Source of the DNA: Lachnospiraceae bacterium
Lineage (GTDB): Bacteria; Bacillota; Clostridia; Lachnospirales; Lachnospiraceae
Assembly: GCA_017626325.1 (NCBI GenBank)
Contig: JAGAIZ010000011.1
Location: 1-39,765 of the forward strand
Reading direction: 5' to 3'
DNA: 39,765 bases
Below the pieces are notes generated by a model, which was not told the DNA's origin, did no database searches, and saw only the letters and a list, made by a program, of their open reading frames with translations. The first letter of the stretch is position 1. Every line of letters starts with the position of its first letter. The translations under genes were made by a program, and so were the position numbers. This document shows positions 6,965-15,670 of the stretch, piece by piece.

Positions 6965-7972
6965 TTAATTGATCAACCCAAGCAGGGCCGTCATATCCGT
7001 ATATAACTGTTCCCTGGAACTGTCCTTCATAATGACCGAAATATACGGCGTCCCGCTGCTGCTTCTGGAAAGCAGGATCAGACAGTGGCCGGCCGCGTTC
7101 GTTGTGCCGGTTTTGCCGCCGATAACCGTAACATTGGGCGGCATATCGTACGTGCCCTTGAGATACAGGTTGCTGTTTTCCATTTCGAGAGACTTCTCAT
7201 TGCCGTTTGCGTCCGTGTAGACGGTGCTGTAGGAAGTCATCTGGATAATCTGGTTAAACAGGTCATATTTTAACGCCTCCTGAAAGATCAGATACAGATC
7301 GTAGGCGGTCACATAATGGCCCTCTTCGGTCAGTCCGTTGGGATTCTTAAAATTACAGTTCGTAGCGCCGATCTCCAAGGCTTCTTCGTTCATGAGCGCC
7401 ACGAATTCATCCACGGAACCGGCTACGCCTTCCGCGATCAGAACCGCCGCATCATTCGCCGAGTACAGAAGCAGAATGTGAAGCGCCTGATCAAGCGTCA
7501 TCTGGTCTCCCGGCTTTAAGCCGCACAACTGCGCGCCGGATTCCGTGATGATCACATTGTCAGAGGCTGTCAGCATCTGATCTGTAGAGCCATATTTCAA
7601 GGCGACTAACGCGGTCATGACTTTGGTCAGGCTGGCAGGATGAATCTGCTCATTGGCATTGAGCGCATACAGGGTTTCCAGATTCTTCGTATCAAACAAA
7701 GCGGCGGCTCCCACCTCAGACAAGTCGATTCCGGCGGGCGTAATATCCTCCGACGCCACGCACAGATCAGAAGCAAAAGGATCTACCGTCTCCTGATTGG
7801 TGATATTGACAAGCTGATAGCTGCTTACATCGCTGTTTAACTCATACGGCATATCGTATCCGGTGCTGCCGCAGCCGGTCAAAGCCGTAAGCGCCGCAGA
7901 GAGCACGGCGCACAGCCTACGTTTCAGATTTTTTCGTTTCGAATTCCTATTTGTACATTTCACGCCACTCAA
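6965..7972 (-). CDS. D-alanyl-D-alanine carboxypeptidase (S11/DacF-type), probable lipoprotein
   Basis: Trims the terminal D-Ala from peptidoglycan stem peptides outside the membrane. All three penicillin-binding motifs are present: SLTK (S114-K117), SAN (171-173) and KTG (287-289). After a basic start and hydrophobic stretch comes a lipobox, LTGC, with Cys34 as the likely lipidated residue. The protein ends about 45 residues after KTG, so the second domain and amphipathic C-terminal anchor typical of DacA/DacF are missing; the lipid may replace them. The start is uncertain: TTG at 7972 (GAGGAG only 3 bases away) or GTG at 7963 (12 bases). The gene overlaps the mgsA end by up to 26 bases and closes the twelve-gene wall operon. 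Confidence 0.92.
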   Translation of the reverse strand: MSGVKCTNRNSKRKNLKRRLCAVLSAALTALTGCGSTGYDMPYELNSDVSSYQLVNITNQETVDPFASDLCVASEDITPAGIDLSEVGAAALFDTKNLETLYALNANEQIHPASLTKVMTALVALKYGSTDQMLTASDNVIITESGAQLCGLKPGDQMTLDQALHILLLYSANDAAVLIAEGVAGSVDEFVALMNEEALEIGATNCNFKNPNGLTEEGHYVTAYDLYLIFQEALKYDLFNQIIQMTSYSTVYTDANGNEKSLEMENSNLYLKGTYDMPPNVTVIGGKTGTTNAAGHCLILLSRSSSGTPYISVIMKDSSREQLYTDMTALLGLIN

Positions 7973-8342
7973 GGTCTCCTCTGTCGAGCGATTTGATCAG
8001 CAGTTCCGCAGACGCCAGATTTGTCGCAAGCGGTATATTGTGCCTGTCGCAAAGCATTACCACGTTATTGACATCCGGCTCATGTGACTTCGGATACAGC
8101 GGATCACGCAGGAAAATCACAAGGTCGATCTGGTTATGTTCGATCTGTGCGCCAATCTGCTGCGCACCGCCAAGATGCCCCGCCAGATATTTGTGAATAT
8201 TCAGATTGGTCACTTCCTCGATCAGTCTCCCGGTCGTTCCGGTTGCGTATAATTCGTTCTTGCTCAAGATCCCCCGATAAGCAATACAGAAATTCTGCAT
8301 CAGTTTCTTCTTTGCATCATGTGCAATTAATGCAATGTTCAT
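7947..8342 (-). CDS. mgsA: Methylglyoxal synthase homologue lacking the catalytic Asp
   Basis: By family it would convert dihydroxyacetone phosphate to methylglyoxal and phosphate. The 131-aa form starts at the ATG at 8342 after AAGGGTG. It aligns without gaps to E. coli MgsA with an offset of 11. Asp20 is D9 (AHD), the phosphate-binding ATGTTG is intact, Asp91 is D80, His98 is H87 and Asp101 is D90. The catalytic base Asp71 of GGDQQ is Ala here (A60 in GGAQQ, codon GCG at 8165-8163), and the preceding Pro is His. An Asp codon would need two base changes, so a single read error is unlikely. It lies between rodA (20-base gap) and dac (overlapping). Activity is doubtful; a sensory or structural role is possible. 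Confidence 0.88.
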   Translation of the reverse strand: MNIALIAHDAKKKLMQNFCIAYRGILSKNELYATGTTGRLIEEVTNLNIHKYLAGHLGGAQQIGAQIEHNQIDLVIFLRDPLYPKSHEPDVNNVVMLCDRHNIPLATNLASAELLIKSLDRGDLEWREMYK

Positions 8343-8362
8343 AATAACACCCTTCTTTACTA

Positions 8363-9466
8363 TTATTTTTTGCATTGTAACCGTACGTTCAGTACGAACC
8401 CCACCCCGATATACAGACTTACAAGCGACGTTAAGCCGTAGCTTACAAACGGCAGCGGAATGCCTGTATTGGGAATAACGCCGGTGGCCACAGATATGTT
8501 GATGATGCCCTGAAATCCGATCAATGCCGCGACCCCGGCAGCTATAATCGTTCCGGCAATATCTTTGGCCCTCCTAGCTACCATAATACATTCAAATGAG
8601 ATGAAAATCAATAACACAATTACACTGCAGCCTCCAACAAACCCAAATTCTTCACCGATCACCGCAAAAATAAAGTCCGTCTGGGGCTCCGAGATAAAGT
8701 TGCCGTTTTTTACGGAGCTGATCTCGTTGGTACGATACCCTTTGCCGTACAACATGCCGGAGCCTATGGCAGTAATGGAATTGGTCTGCTGATAAGCTTC
8801 CGTCTGCGCGTATTCTTCCGGATACAGCCAGGCCAGAATCCGGCTCTGCTGATATTCGTCGATCAGCGTCTGATCGGGCTGCAGGACAAGCGTCAGAATG
8901 ATAATAAAGGCAGGAACCGCTATGGAGAGCGCCAGAATAATATATTTCCAACTGATTCCGCCTACAAATAAGATGACGCAGAACAGCAGCACAATCATGA
9001 TACTCGTGGACATATCCGGCTGTATATAGATAAGAAATATCGCCGGAATAAAGAGGAGAATGCATATTCCGATCATTTTAAGCGTTCCCATCTCATCCTG
9101 GTGTTTCATGATAAACTGTGCAAAAAACAGAATCAACAAAATCTTGGCTGTCTCAGAAGGCTGAAACTGAATGCCGAAGATAACAAGCCACCGCTGCGCT
9201 CCGCCGGCTTCGACGCCCATAAGCTTCACAAGAGCCAGCAGAAGGATGTTAAGCGCATACAAAACCCAGTAAAACCGTAAAATAACAGTATAGTCAAACA
9301 AAGAGATGACAAGCATCAGAAACGCGCCGAAGACAAACCCCATAATCTGTTTGGACTGCACATCCGCTTTGGCGCTGCCGATGGCAAAGATTCCGATCAC
9401 CGTCAGGGCGACCACAAGCAGGATTAATTTAAAGTCATAATCTCTGATGCGATACTGACGCAGCAT
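8363..9466 (-). CDS. rodA: RodA, SEDS-family peptidoglycan glycosyltransferase
   Basis: Polymerises glycan strands from lipid II for side-wall growth, working with a class B PBP. The 367-aa protein has about ten membrane helices and the SEDS signatures FQPSETAK, the extracellular loop ending EPQTDFIFAVIGEEFG (its Asp matches the catalytic Asp of RodA) and the C-terminal PLPFVSYGLTS. The ATG at 9466 is eight bases after AAGGAG; longer frames lack a site. I call it RodA rather than FtsW because it lies with mreBCD and the elongation-type PBP2 in one operon; another SEDS gene at 37754-39193 has its own PBP partner. Confidence 0.93.
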   Translation of the reverse strand: MLRQYRIRDYDFKLILLVVALTVIGIFAIGSAKADVQSKQIMGFVFGAFLMLVISLFDYTVILRFYWVLYALNILLLALVKLMGVEAGGAQRWLVIFGIQFQPSETAKILLILFFAQFIMKHQDEMGTLKMIGICILLFIPAIFLIYIQPDMSTSIMIVLLFCVILFVGGISWKYIILALSIAVPAFIIILTLVLQPDQTLIDEYQQSRILAWLYPEEYAQTEAYQQTNSITAIGSGMLYGKGYRTNEISSVKNGNFISEPQTDFIFAVIGEEFGFVGGCSVIVLLIFISFECIMVARRAKDIAGTIIAAGVAALIGFQGIINISVATGVIPNTGIPLPFVSYGLTSLVSLYIGVGFVLNVRLQCKK

Positions 9467-9539
9467 AGTCATCTCTCCTTTCTTTCGTTCGGTCTGCTTC
9501 ACGGGTCAATGAGGGAAGGGATTCCTGCCCTGCACTACC

Positions 9540-9803
9540 CTATTGCTTTAAGTCCAGAATCGGTATATTGGCATACAGCGTCGGATTCTTAAGGCTTCGC
9601 CCCTTGCTGCCTGTCTTGGTGATCTGGATCTCCATGGTCTGCGTATCGATTTTCATATATTTCGATATGACCTTTGCAATGTCGTTTTTAATCATTTCCA
9701 TCATTTCCGGCGAGCAGTTCACCCTGTCGGAAATGAGCAGTATTTTCAGCCGGTCTTTGGCTATTTCTCTGGAGCTTTTCCGTTTTAATATGTTTTTAAA
9801 CAA
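9540..9803 (-). CDS. minE: Cell division topological specificity factor MinE
   Basis: Stimulates the MinD ATPase and drives the MinCD inhibitor away from mid-cell. At 87 aa it has the usual MinE length. The N-terminal FKNILKRK helix can bind membrane. The anti-MinCD segment (about residues 15-30, DRLKILLISDR) is well conserved, and the C-terminal part forms the topological specificity domain. The start is TTG at 9803, six bases after a GGGGGG run. It follows minD by 11 bases. It shows that this organism has a MinE-type system; no divIVA is present in the window. Confidence 0.95.
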   Translation of the reverse strand: MFKNILKRKSSREIAKDRLKILLISDRVNCSPEMMEMIKNDIAKVISKYMKIDTQTMEIQITKTGSKGRSLKNPTLYANIPILDLKQ

Positions 9804-9814
9804 TCTGATCCCCC

Positions 9815-10606
9815 CTAACCTTTATGAAAAATACCTGATACCTTCGCCCAGAAAGAAATCCCTTTCTCAAGATCCATAAAAGGAACTTCTTTACCGAGTA
9901 CTCTGTAACAAATATTCTGATAGGCTTTACCTGCCAGCGTATTACTGCCGACTAACGGTTCCCCCTGATTCGTGGCGATTACCACGTTCTCATCATCAGG
10001 AACCATGCCGATAAGCGGCAGGGAGAGAATATCCACCACATCCGCCGAAGACATCATGTCTCCCCGCTTAATCATATCGTGCCGGATGCGGTTAATCACC
10101 AGATCTATCTTATGTATTTCATTGGCTTCCAAAAGCCCGATAATGCGGTCGGCGTCGCGGATTGCGGAGACCTCCGGCGTGGTTACGACCAACGCTCTGT
10201 CCGCGCCGGCGATGGCATTCTGAAAGCCCTGTTCAATACCTGCCGGACAATCCAGAATAATATAATCAAACTGGTCTTTCAGATGATTGATCATCTTGAC
10301 CATCTGGGCAGGATTTACTGCGCTTTTATCTCTCGTCTGTGCGGATGGAAGAAGAAACAGCGTGGGATACCGCTTGTCCCTGATCAGCGCCTGCTTGACA
10401 CGGCAGTTGCCTTCCACAACATCCACAAGATTATAGACAATCCGGTTCTCCAGTCCCATGACGACATCCAGATTCCGCAGCCCGATATCCGTATCGATCA
10501 GGAGTACCTTTTTGCCCATTGCGGCAAGACCTGTTCCAACGTTTGCAGAAGTAGTGGTCTTTCCTACCCCGCCTTTCCCTGATGTGACGACAATTACTTC
10601 ACTCAT
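9815..10606 (-). CDS. minD: Septum site-determining protein MinD
   Basis: Membrane-binding ParA/MinD-type ATPase that recruits MinC. The 263-aa protein has the deviant Walker A motif KGGVGKT (residues 11-17, with signature Lys11), a Walker B-like strand in YIILDCPAGIEQG, and the amphipathic membrane-targeting helix at the extreme C-terminus (SFWAKVSGIFHKG). The ATG is preceded by GGAGG. It lies between minC (46-base gap) and minE (11-base gap). No key residue appears to be missing. Confidence 0.97.
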   Translation of the reverse strand: MSEVIVVTSGKGGVGKTTTSANVGTGLAAMGKKVLLIDTDIGLRNLDVVMGLENRIVYNLVDVVEGNCRVKQALIRDKRYPTLFLLPSAQTRDKSAVNPAQMVKMINHLKDQFDYIILDCPAGIEQGFQNAIAGADRALVVTTPEVSAIRDADRIIGLLEANEIHKIDLVINRIRHDMIKRGDMMSSADVVDILSLPLIGMVPDDENVVIATNQGEPLVGSNTLAGKAYQNICYRVLGKEVPFMDLEKGISFWAKVSGIFHKG

Positions 10607-10652
10607 ACGAAAACCTCCAAAATGAATCGTTATCGTCCCCTAAGCGCCGTCC

Positions 10653-11333
10653 TTAAATCGGCAGGTCGCTTAGTAATTCTTTGGTAATAGGCTCTAATTT
10701 CACTCTTCCGTCCACCACATAAGCAATTTTGGGCTGAATCTTTGGTTTGATAGACCATTTGCTCTGTTTTTCTGATGTTTTATATTTGAAATCACCGATT
10801 TTTAATTTCTCGGGTGACATTTCAAGCGCTACGACATAATGTCCTTCCGCACCGTTGCCGCCGGCGTAAGCCTGTCCATAGAGACCTCCCAGCACAATGA
10901 TGTCCTTACTGGATGCGACGCAGGCGCCGGGATAGACATCGCCCAGCACAATGATGCTGTTCTCGGTTTCCAACATCTGCCCGTCCTTTAATGTGCCTTT
11001 GTAGAACTGCCCGGCGTTTTCCATGACCTGCTGATGATAGGAAAGCTTCTGCAGGGCTTTGATATAATTTTTGTTCGTCTCTTCGTTCTTTCCCATGATA
11101 CACACCACATCCAGTTGGGAATTGGCTGTAATGGTGTTGATGATCCTGCGCTCTTCCTGATCGGTAAGGCTGCGCCCCTCGAAGGAAAGAACCATGCTTG
11201 CGTCCTTAAAAAAGTGAGCAGACTGTTTGAATTTCAGTCCGATTTCGGTAAGGAGCTGTTCAAACGGCATCTCCTCGTCCAGAAAGATGGACAAGCCGTT
11301 GGGATAACTTTTAATAATAACTGGGTTTTTCAT
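10653..11333 (-). CDS. minC: Septum site-determining protein MinC
   Basis: Inhibitor of FtsZ assembly delivered to the membrane by MinD. The 226-aa protein has an N-terminal FtsZ-interacting domain (about residues 1-100) and a C-terminal beta-helix domain (about 115-215) with the signature DVYPGACVASSKDIIVLGGLYG region that binds MinD. The ATG at 11333 follows GAGGAA. The gene comes directly after PBP2 in the operon, with a 42-base gap, so Min proteins are made from the same message as the elongation machinery. Confidence 0.94.
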   Translation of the reverse strand: MKNPVIIKSYPNGLSIFLDEEMPFEQLLTEIGLKFKQSAHFFKDASMVLSFEGRSLTDQEERRIINTITANSQLDVVCIMGKNEETNKNYIKALQKLSYHQQVMENAGQFYKGTLKDGQMLETENSIIVLGDVYPGACVASSKDIIVLGGLYGQAYAGGNGAEGHYVVALEMSPEKLKIGDFKYKTSEKQSKWSIKPKIQPKIAYVVDGRVKLEPITKELLSDLPI

Positions 11334-11375
11334 AATATTCCTCCATGTTCGGAACCGCCGGATTTCAATGGCTGT

Positions 11376-14276
11376 TTAGTCCGCGTTGATAGAAGCGCCC
11401 TCCAGCGTGCCTGCCGTTCCGGTAATGATTTCGCTTTCGTCTTTCAGTCCGTAATAGTATTCATAGACGTCTTTGGCTATCTGTGCGGCGTAGTCGGACG
11501 AATAACCGTTAGCCACACGGACTGTAACAGAGATCTCAGGCGCTTCATAAGGCGCATAGCTTATGAACAGAGCGTGGTTGGGACGATTCCTGTTCTCCTG
11601 TGCCGTACCGGTCTTGCCGGCCACATTCACATCAAGATCAGAGAAATACGATTTGGCTTCCACAACGCCGCGCATGCCTGTATGAATCGCGTCCCAGTAG
11701 GCGGAATCCATATCGATCTGATTGCGGATATCTGCCTGATTGTCTGTGATCAGATTGCTGTCATGATCTTCTATTCTGTCTACTAAGGTTAAATTATAAC
11801 ATGTTCCGCTGTTTGCAATCGTTGTAACGTATCGCGCAAGCCCTACGGTAGTATAGTTATTGGTACCGTGACCGATCGCGGAACGGACCGCGTCGGTATC
11901 TGATACTTCCGGCGTATACTCTTCTATCTCCACACCGGAGGTCTCGGACAGACCATATAAATCCGCGTATTTGGCCAGCTTGTTTAACGCCACATCACTG
12001 TTATAGCTGTCTCCCACGATTCCGAGGCGGTAGCCCACTTCGTAGAAGAAACCGTTGCAGGAATGCCGGATGCCTTCCGAGACGTTAATAGAACCGTGTG
12101 CGCTGGGGTAAATCCAGCATCGGGGCGCCGGTGAAATTTTCTCGAAAATTCCCGTACACGTTATCGTATCGGTGGTGGTAATCAGTCCTTCCATCAAAGC
12201 CGCCGTAGAAGATACGATCTTGAAAGTAGAACCAGGCGCTGTTTTCTGCTGCGTCGCATAATTTAACAAAGGATAGGACAGGTCATTGCGCAGACTGGCA
12301 TAGTATGCCGCGTCTACTCCGTTAGCCATTTTGTTGTTATCGTAGCTTGGATAAGAAACGAGCGCCAGCACGTCTCCGGAATCCACGTCCGTAATGACGA
12401 TAGAACCGGAATAGGGATCCAATGCTAACTGCGCCGGAGTAAGATCCAACTGCTCTATACGCTTATACATAAAGGCGTAAGCGGTTTCGTTACCCGCTTC
12501 AAACTGGCTGAGTTCATCCTCCGGCAGCGTGACAATATTCTGCTCCAACAGAAGCTGACATATCTGACGCCCCGTTATTTCATCATTGTTGATCATGTAA
12601 CGGTACAGCTTCTTATCAAAATCGTTGTCTTCATCAAGCTGTTCGAAGATGTAATCTATGATTTTATTATAAATCTCTACGGAGTCCGAGTACTGGGAGC
12701 TGATTTCCAGTCTGGACACATCGATCCAATTCTGCGCAATGGCATAATTGAGATATTCGTTCAGGCTGATTGTTTCATCCTTTGTCCACGCAATGTAGGT
12801 CTCATCCTCGCGGTTTACGGCCGAATTCATAATAATATTGTTATCATACAGCATGGACGCGATATAGCTTTCGTAGACCTGGTATTCTTCCGTAAGATCC
12901 TGATACGGCGTACAGGTCTCTGTTAATTCTTGCCGCAGCGTATTGAAGGCGCGGGCTTTCTTATCCGTATAGGTCTCATACACGAGCTGTTCCGTCTCTC
13001 CAGCGCGTGATGATGTGAAATGAGAGGTATCGATTATGTTATTGTTGATGCAGGCATAGTAAACATCATAAATCGGAATCGGGATGTCGCCGCCGCTGCC
13101 GCCCTCCGGCACATGATATTCCCTGATATTCTCTATCTTGTCCAGAAGAATACCGGCCAGCTTGGATTCCAGAATATGATATGCCGCTTTCTGCAGATCG
13201 GCGTCTACCGTCAGGTAGATATCGTTGCCCGCCACCGCCTCTATGTGATCGCTTGTTTCAATTACTTTGCCGAGATTATCCACATAAACGGTCTCAGAGC
13301 CTTTGGTGCCCTGAAGCTGCGTTTCCATGGAGGCTTCTATTCCGGATTTGCCTACCGTATCGTTCAGATCGTAGGAAGGATCTTCTTCCTGCAGGGTTTT
13401 CAGTTCATCCTGATCGATTTTACCGGTGTAGCCGATGATCTGCGCAAAATAAATGCTGTCGTTATATTTACGGATCGTGCCTTCCGCAATGGAAACGCCG
13501 TCCAGCACATCCGCATTTTCCATAATGACGGCAACCGTTTCTTCCGATACGTTGTTTGCAACTGTGGTGGAAATGTATTTCTGATAGCTGTTGGCGCTCA
13601 TGGCATAACGTATGGTGACGATTTTAAGGATTTCTTCTTTGGTATATCCCATACCTTCCACGAAGCTGGAAGAATCTTCCTCGTTCGTGTAGCCGCCGAT
13701 ACCATAACGGGAAGTACCGCATAAATAGGTGATCAGCTCTTCCGCCGTGGCGGATTTCTCCTTCTCCTTTAACTGGTCTATCGTGGCATATCCGTATACA
13801 TCCGCCAGAAAACGCAGAAGCTGCGTACCCTCTACGTTATATTCATAATTGCCGTTCTTGTCCAATACCACATGAAAATCACTGATAATGCTGTCGCCGT
13901 TTTGTTCGATCATACCAATGAGCTTATAGATGGTGGCGTTGAGACGGGCGTTTTTGCCTCTGCCTGATTCATATACATCCTCTATCGTGACGGAATAGGC
14001 CAGCTCGTTATAGGCCAGCAGATTGCCGTTGCGGTCCAGAATATTGCCTCTTGTAGAAGCGAGCGTACGCTCCTTTGTGATCATCAACTGGAAATTATTG
14101 AAATATTCCTCGCCGTTTACAATCTGCAGTTGGAAAATAGTATAAATCAGATAGCCGCCCATACCGAAAAGAACCAGAATCAGCACAATCAGTCTGGAGG
14201 TAACCATATTCATGAAGTTTTCTTTAAAGTGCGCAATTAATTCGTTAAACAAACTTCTTTCCACTCCTCTGTTCAC
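11376..14276 (-). CDS. mrdA: Penicillin-binding protein 2 (class B, elongation type) with a large insertion
   Basis: Cross-links peptidoglycan during side-wall synthesis with RodA/MreC. One membrane helix (about residues 29-51) is followed by the dimerisation domain with TRGNILDRNG. The transpeptidase motifs are STFK (683-686), SCN (739-741) and KTGT (888-891). At 966 aa it is far longer than the usual 600-700 aa: about 240 residues (roughly 377-618), acidic and Tyr-rich, are inserted between the LQKAAYHILE helix and the SGSIVITDVDSGDVLALVS strand. The start is uncertain. GTG at 14276 has a weak site; TTG at 14252 lies 11 bases after AGGAG. Either overlaps or nearly abuts the mreD end. Confidence 0.93.
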   Translation of the reverse strand: MNRGVERSLFNELIAHFKENFMNMVTSRLIVLILVLFGMGGYLIYTIFQLQIVNGEEYFNNFQLMITKERTLASTRGNILDRNGNLLAYNELAYSVTIEDVYESGRGKNARLNATIYKLIGMIEQNGDSIISDFHVVLDKNGNYEYNVEGTQLLRFLADVYGYATIDQLKEKEKSATAEELITYLCGTSRYGIGGYTNEEDSSSFVEGMGYTKEEILKIVTIRYAMSANSYQKYISTTVANNVSEETVAVIMENADVLDGVSIAEGTIRKYNDSIYFAQIIGYTGKIDQDELKTLQEEDPSYDLNDTVGKSGIEASMETQLQGTKGSETVYVDNLGKVIETSDHIEAVAGNDIYLTVDADLQKAAYHILESKLAGILLDKIENIREYHVPEGGSGGDIPIPIYDVYYACINNNIIDTSHFTSSRAGETEQLVYETYTDKKARAFNTLRQELTETCTPYQDLTEEYQVYESYIASMLYDNNIIMNSAVNREDETYIAWTKDETISLNEYLNYAIAQNWIDVSRLEISSQYSDSVEIYNKIIDYIFEQLDEDNDFDKKLYRYMINNDEITGRQICQLLLEQNIVTLPEDELSQFEAGNETAYAFMYKRIEQLDLTPAQLALDPYSGSIVITDVDSGDVLALVSYPSYDNNKMANGVDAAYYASLRNDLSYPLLNYATQQKTAPGSTFKIVSSTAALMEGLITTTDTITCTGIFEKISPAPRCWIYPSAHGSINVSEGIRHSCNGFFYEVGYRLGIVGDSYNSDVALNKLAKYADLYGLSETSGVEIEEYTPEVSDTDAVRSAIGHGTNNYTTVGLARYVTTIANSGTCYNLTLVDRIEDHDSNLITDNQADIRNQIDMDSAYWDAIHTGMRGVVEAKSYFSDLDVNVAGKTGTAQENRNRPNHALFISYAPYEAPEISVTVRVANGYSSDYAAQIAKDVYEYYYGLKDESEIITGTAGTLEGASINAD

Positions 14277-14763
14277 CGCGTTCCAGGCAGGTATTAATCC
14301 ACAGAATAAACGGATACAAAAGCAACGTTACAACAATCGTATAGACGATTTCCGGCAGAATAATATGCGTCAGATAGTATCCGAACTCAAATCTGCCGCG
14401 CAGAAGAAACATGATTACATAGCATACGATTCCGTAGGCGAAATCACTTGCAAGAATGAGCGCGATGGGCAGCTTGATATCCTGCGGATAGAAAATGGTG
14501 CAGAACTTACCGTTCATATAGCCGATGTACATGTATAGCAGGGCATAGAAGCCGATAGCGTTGGCAAAAAAGATATCCACCAGCAGCCCGCCGAAAAAGC
14601 CGATGAGAAGTCCGGTCTTTTCACCGCGCATAAACCCAAAGGATGCCGTCAGTACGATCAGCAGATTGGGGACGATGCCGCCGAAGGCCAGAGCACGGAA
14701 TACGGTACACTGTAACAGAAAACATATAAAAATCATAACCGCCGTGATAATGCCGCGTTTCAT
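14245..14763 (-). CDS. mreD: Rod shape-determining membrane protein MreD
   Basis: Integral membrane part of the elongasome. The 172-aa form starts at the ATG at 14763, seven bases after an AAGG box; the 12 extra upstream codons have no better site. About five hydrophobic segments are present, with the typical MreD pattern VPNLLIVLTASFGFMRGEK and GLLVDIF. It sits between mreC (37-base gap) and PBP2 (overlap), the standard mreC-mreD-PBP2 order. Confidence 0.92.
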   Translation of the reverse strand: MKRGIITAVMIFICFLLQCTVFRALAFGGIVPNLLIVLTASFGFMRGEKTGLLIGFFGGLLVDIFFANAIGFYALLYMYIGYMNGKFCTIFYPQDIKLPIALILASDFAYGIVCYVIMFLLRGRFEFGYYLTHIILPEIVYTIVVTLLLYPFILWINTCLERGEQRSGKKFV

Positions 14764-14800
14764 ACCGATACCTTGCCTTTCTCTCAGTCTGATGCTCAAT

Positions 14801-15670
14801 TTATTCTTCTATGGTTTGTTTCAGTTCCATCACTACAAGCACTTCCTCTAAATGCTCGAAATCGACAGCAGGTGTGATATAACCGGATTTCGTCAGGTTA
14901 TTGGCATCCTGGTTGATTGTGCTGATATAGCCGATCAGGATACCGGGCAGATACTTATCGCTGATGTTGGAGGTGACGATCTTATCGCCCTCCACTACAA
15001 CGTTATCGCTGTCTACAAGCTGTGTAAATTCAATGACGCCGGAAGCATAGAGCTTGAGGTTGCCTGACACAATCATATTGTCAGAGCTGGACAGCACCAT
15101 GGCGCTGACGTTGGAGTCGTCCGCGATGATGGATTTCACCTTCGCCCAGTTAGGTCCTACGTCCACAATGCGTCCTACCAGTCCGCTGCCGGCCATTACA
15201 TTCATATCGACGGCAATTCCGTCATTCGTTCCCTTATTGATGACAAAAGAATAGAACCAGTTGCCGGAGTCCCTGGCGATGATACGCGCGCCTGTCTTCT
15301 CGTACTCGTCATACTGGGCATCCAGATTATACAATTCCCTGAGATTCGTCAGTTCATAACGATCCTGCTGCAGTCTGGTGTTCTCGATAGTCAGCTCATC
15401 CACCTGCTGCTTTAACGTCTCGTTCTCGGCGATCAGATCCCTGATCTGTCCCAATTCTTCGGAACGGTTCGCAAGCCAGCTTCCTATCACGCTGATACCC
15501 TCTTCGAAGGGAACGACCGTATAACCGGCTATGGCGCTTAACGGACCGCTGAATACAGTTGTTTGAAAGGTAAGCAGCACCATGCCGGTGCATAAGATTG
15601 TTAAAATAAAAAGGAGATATTTACTCGGTAACGTAAATTTCTCTCCTTTTTTCTTTATGATAGGACTCAT
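14801..15670 (-). CDS. mreC: Rod shape-determining protein MreC
   Basis: Extracytoplasmic scaffold linking MreB/MreD to PBP2. The 289-aa protein has a short basic cytoplasmic tail, one membrane helix (about residues 18-40), a coiled coil (about 70-110, ELGQIRDLIAENETLKQQ) and a beta-rich C-terminal domain with INKGTNDGI and GLVGRIVDVG. Its ATG overlaps the mreB stop as ATGA, so it is translationally coupled to mreB. The length is typical. Confidence 0.95.
   Translation of the reverse strand: MSPIIKKKGEKFTLPSKYLLFILTILCTGMVLLTFQTTVFSGPLSAIAGYTVVPFEEGISVIGSWLANRSEELGQIRDLIAENETLKQQVDELTIENTRLQQDRYELTNLRELYNLDAQYDEYEKTGARIIARDSGNWFYSFVINKGTNDGIAVDMNVMAGSGLVGRIVDVGPNWAKVKSIIADDSNVSAMVLSSSDNMIVSGNLKLYASGVIEFTQLVDSDNVVVEGDKIVTSNISDKYLPGILIGYISTINQDANNLTKSGYITPAVDFEHLEEVLVVMELKQTIEE

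Noticed and set aside
11034-11786. 250-aa plus-strand open frame across the minC/PBP2 junction
   Set aside because: Antisense to two clearly real genes, with no recognisable domain or start signal.
13020-13724. 234-aa open frame on the plus strand inside PBP2
   Set aside because: It lies fully antisense to conserved PBP2 codons, has no ribosome binding site I can see, and its composition is that of a shadow frame.
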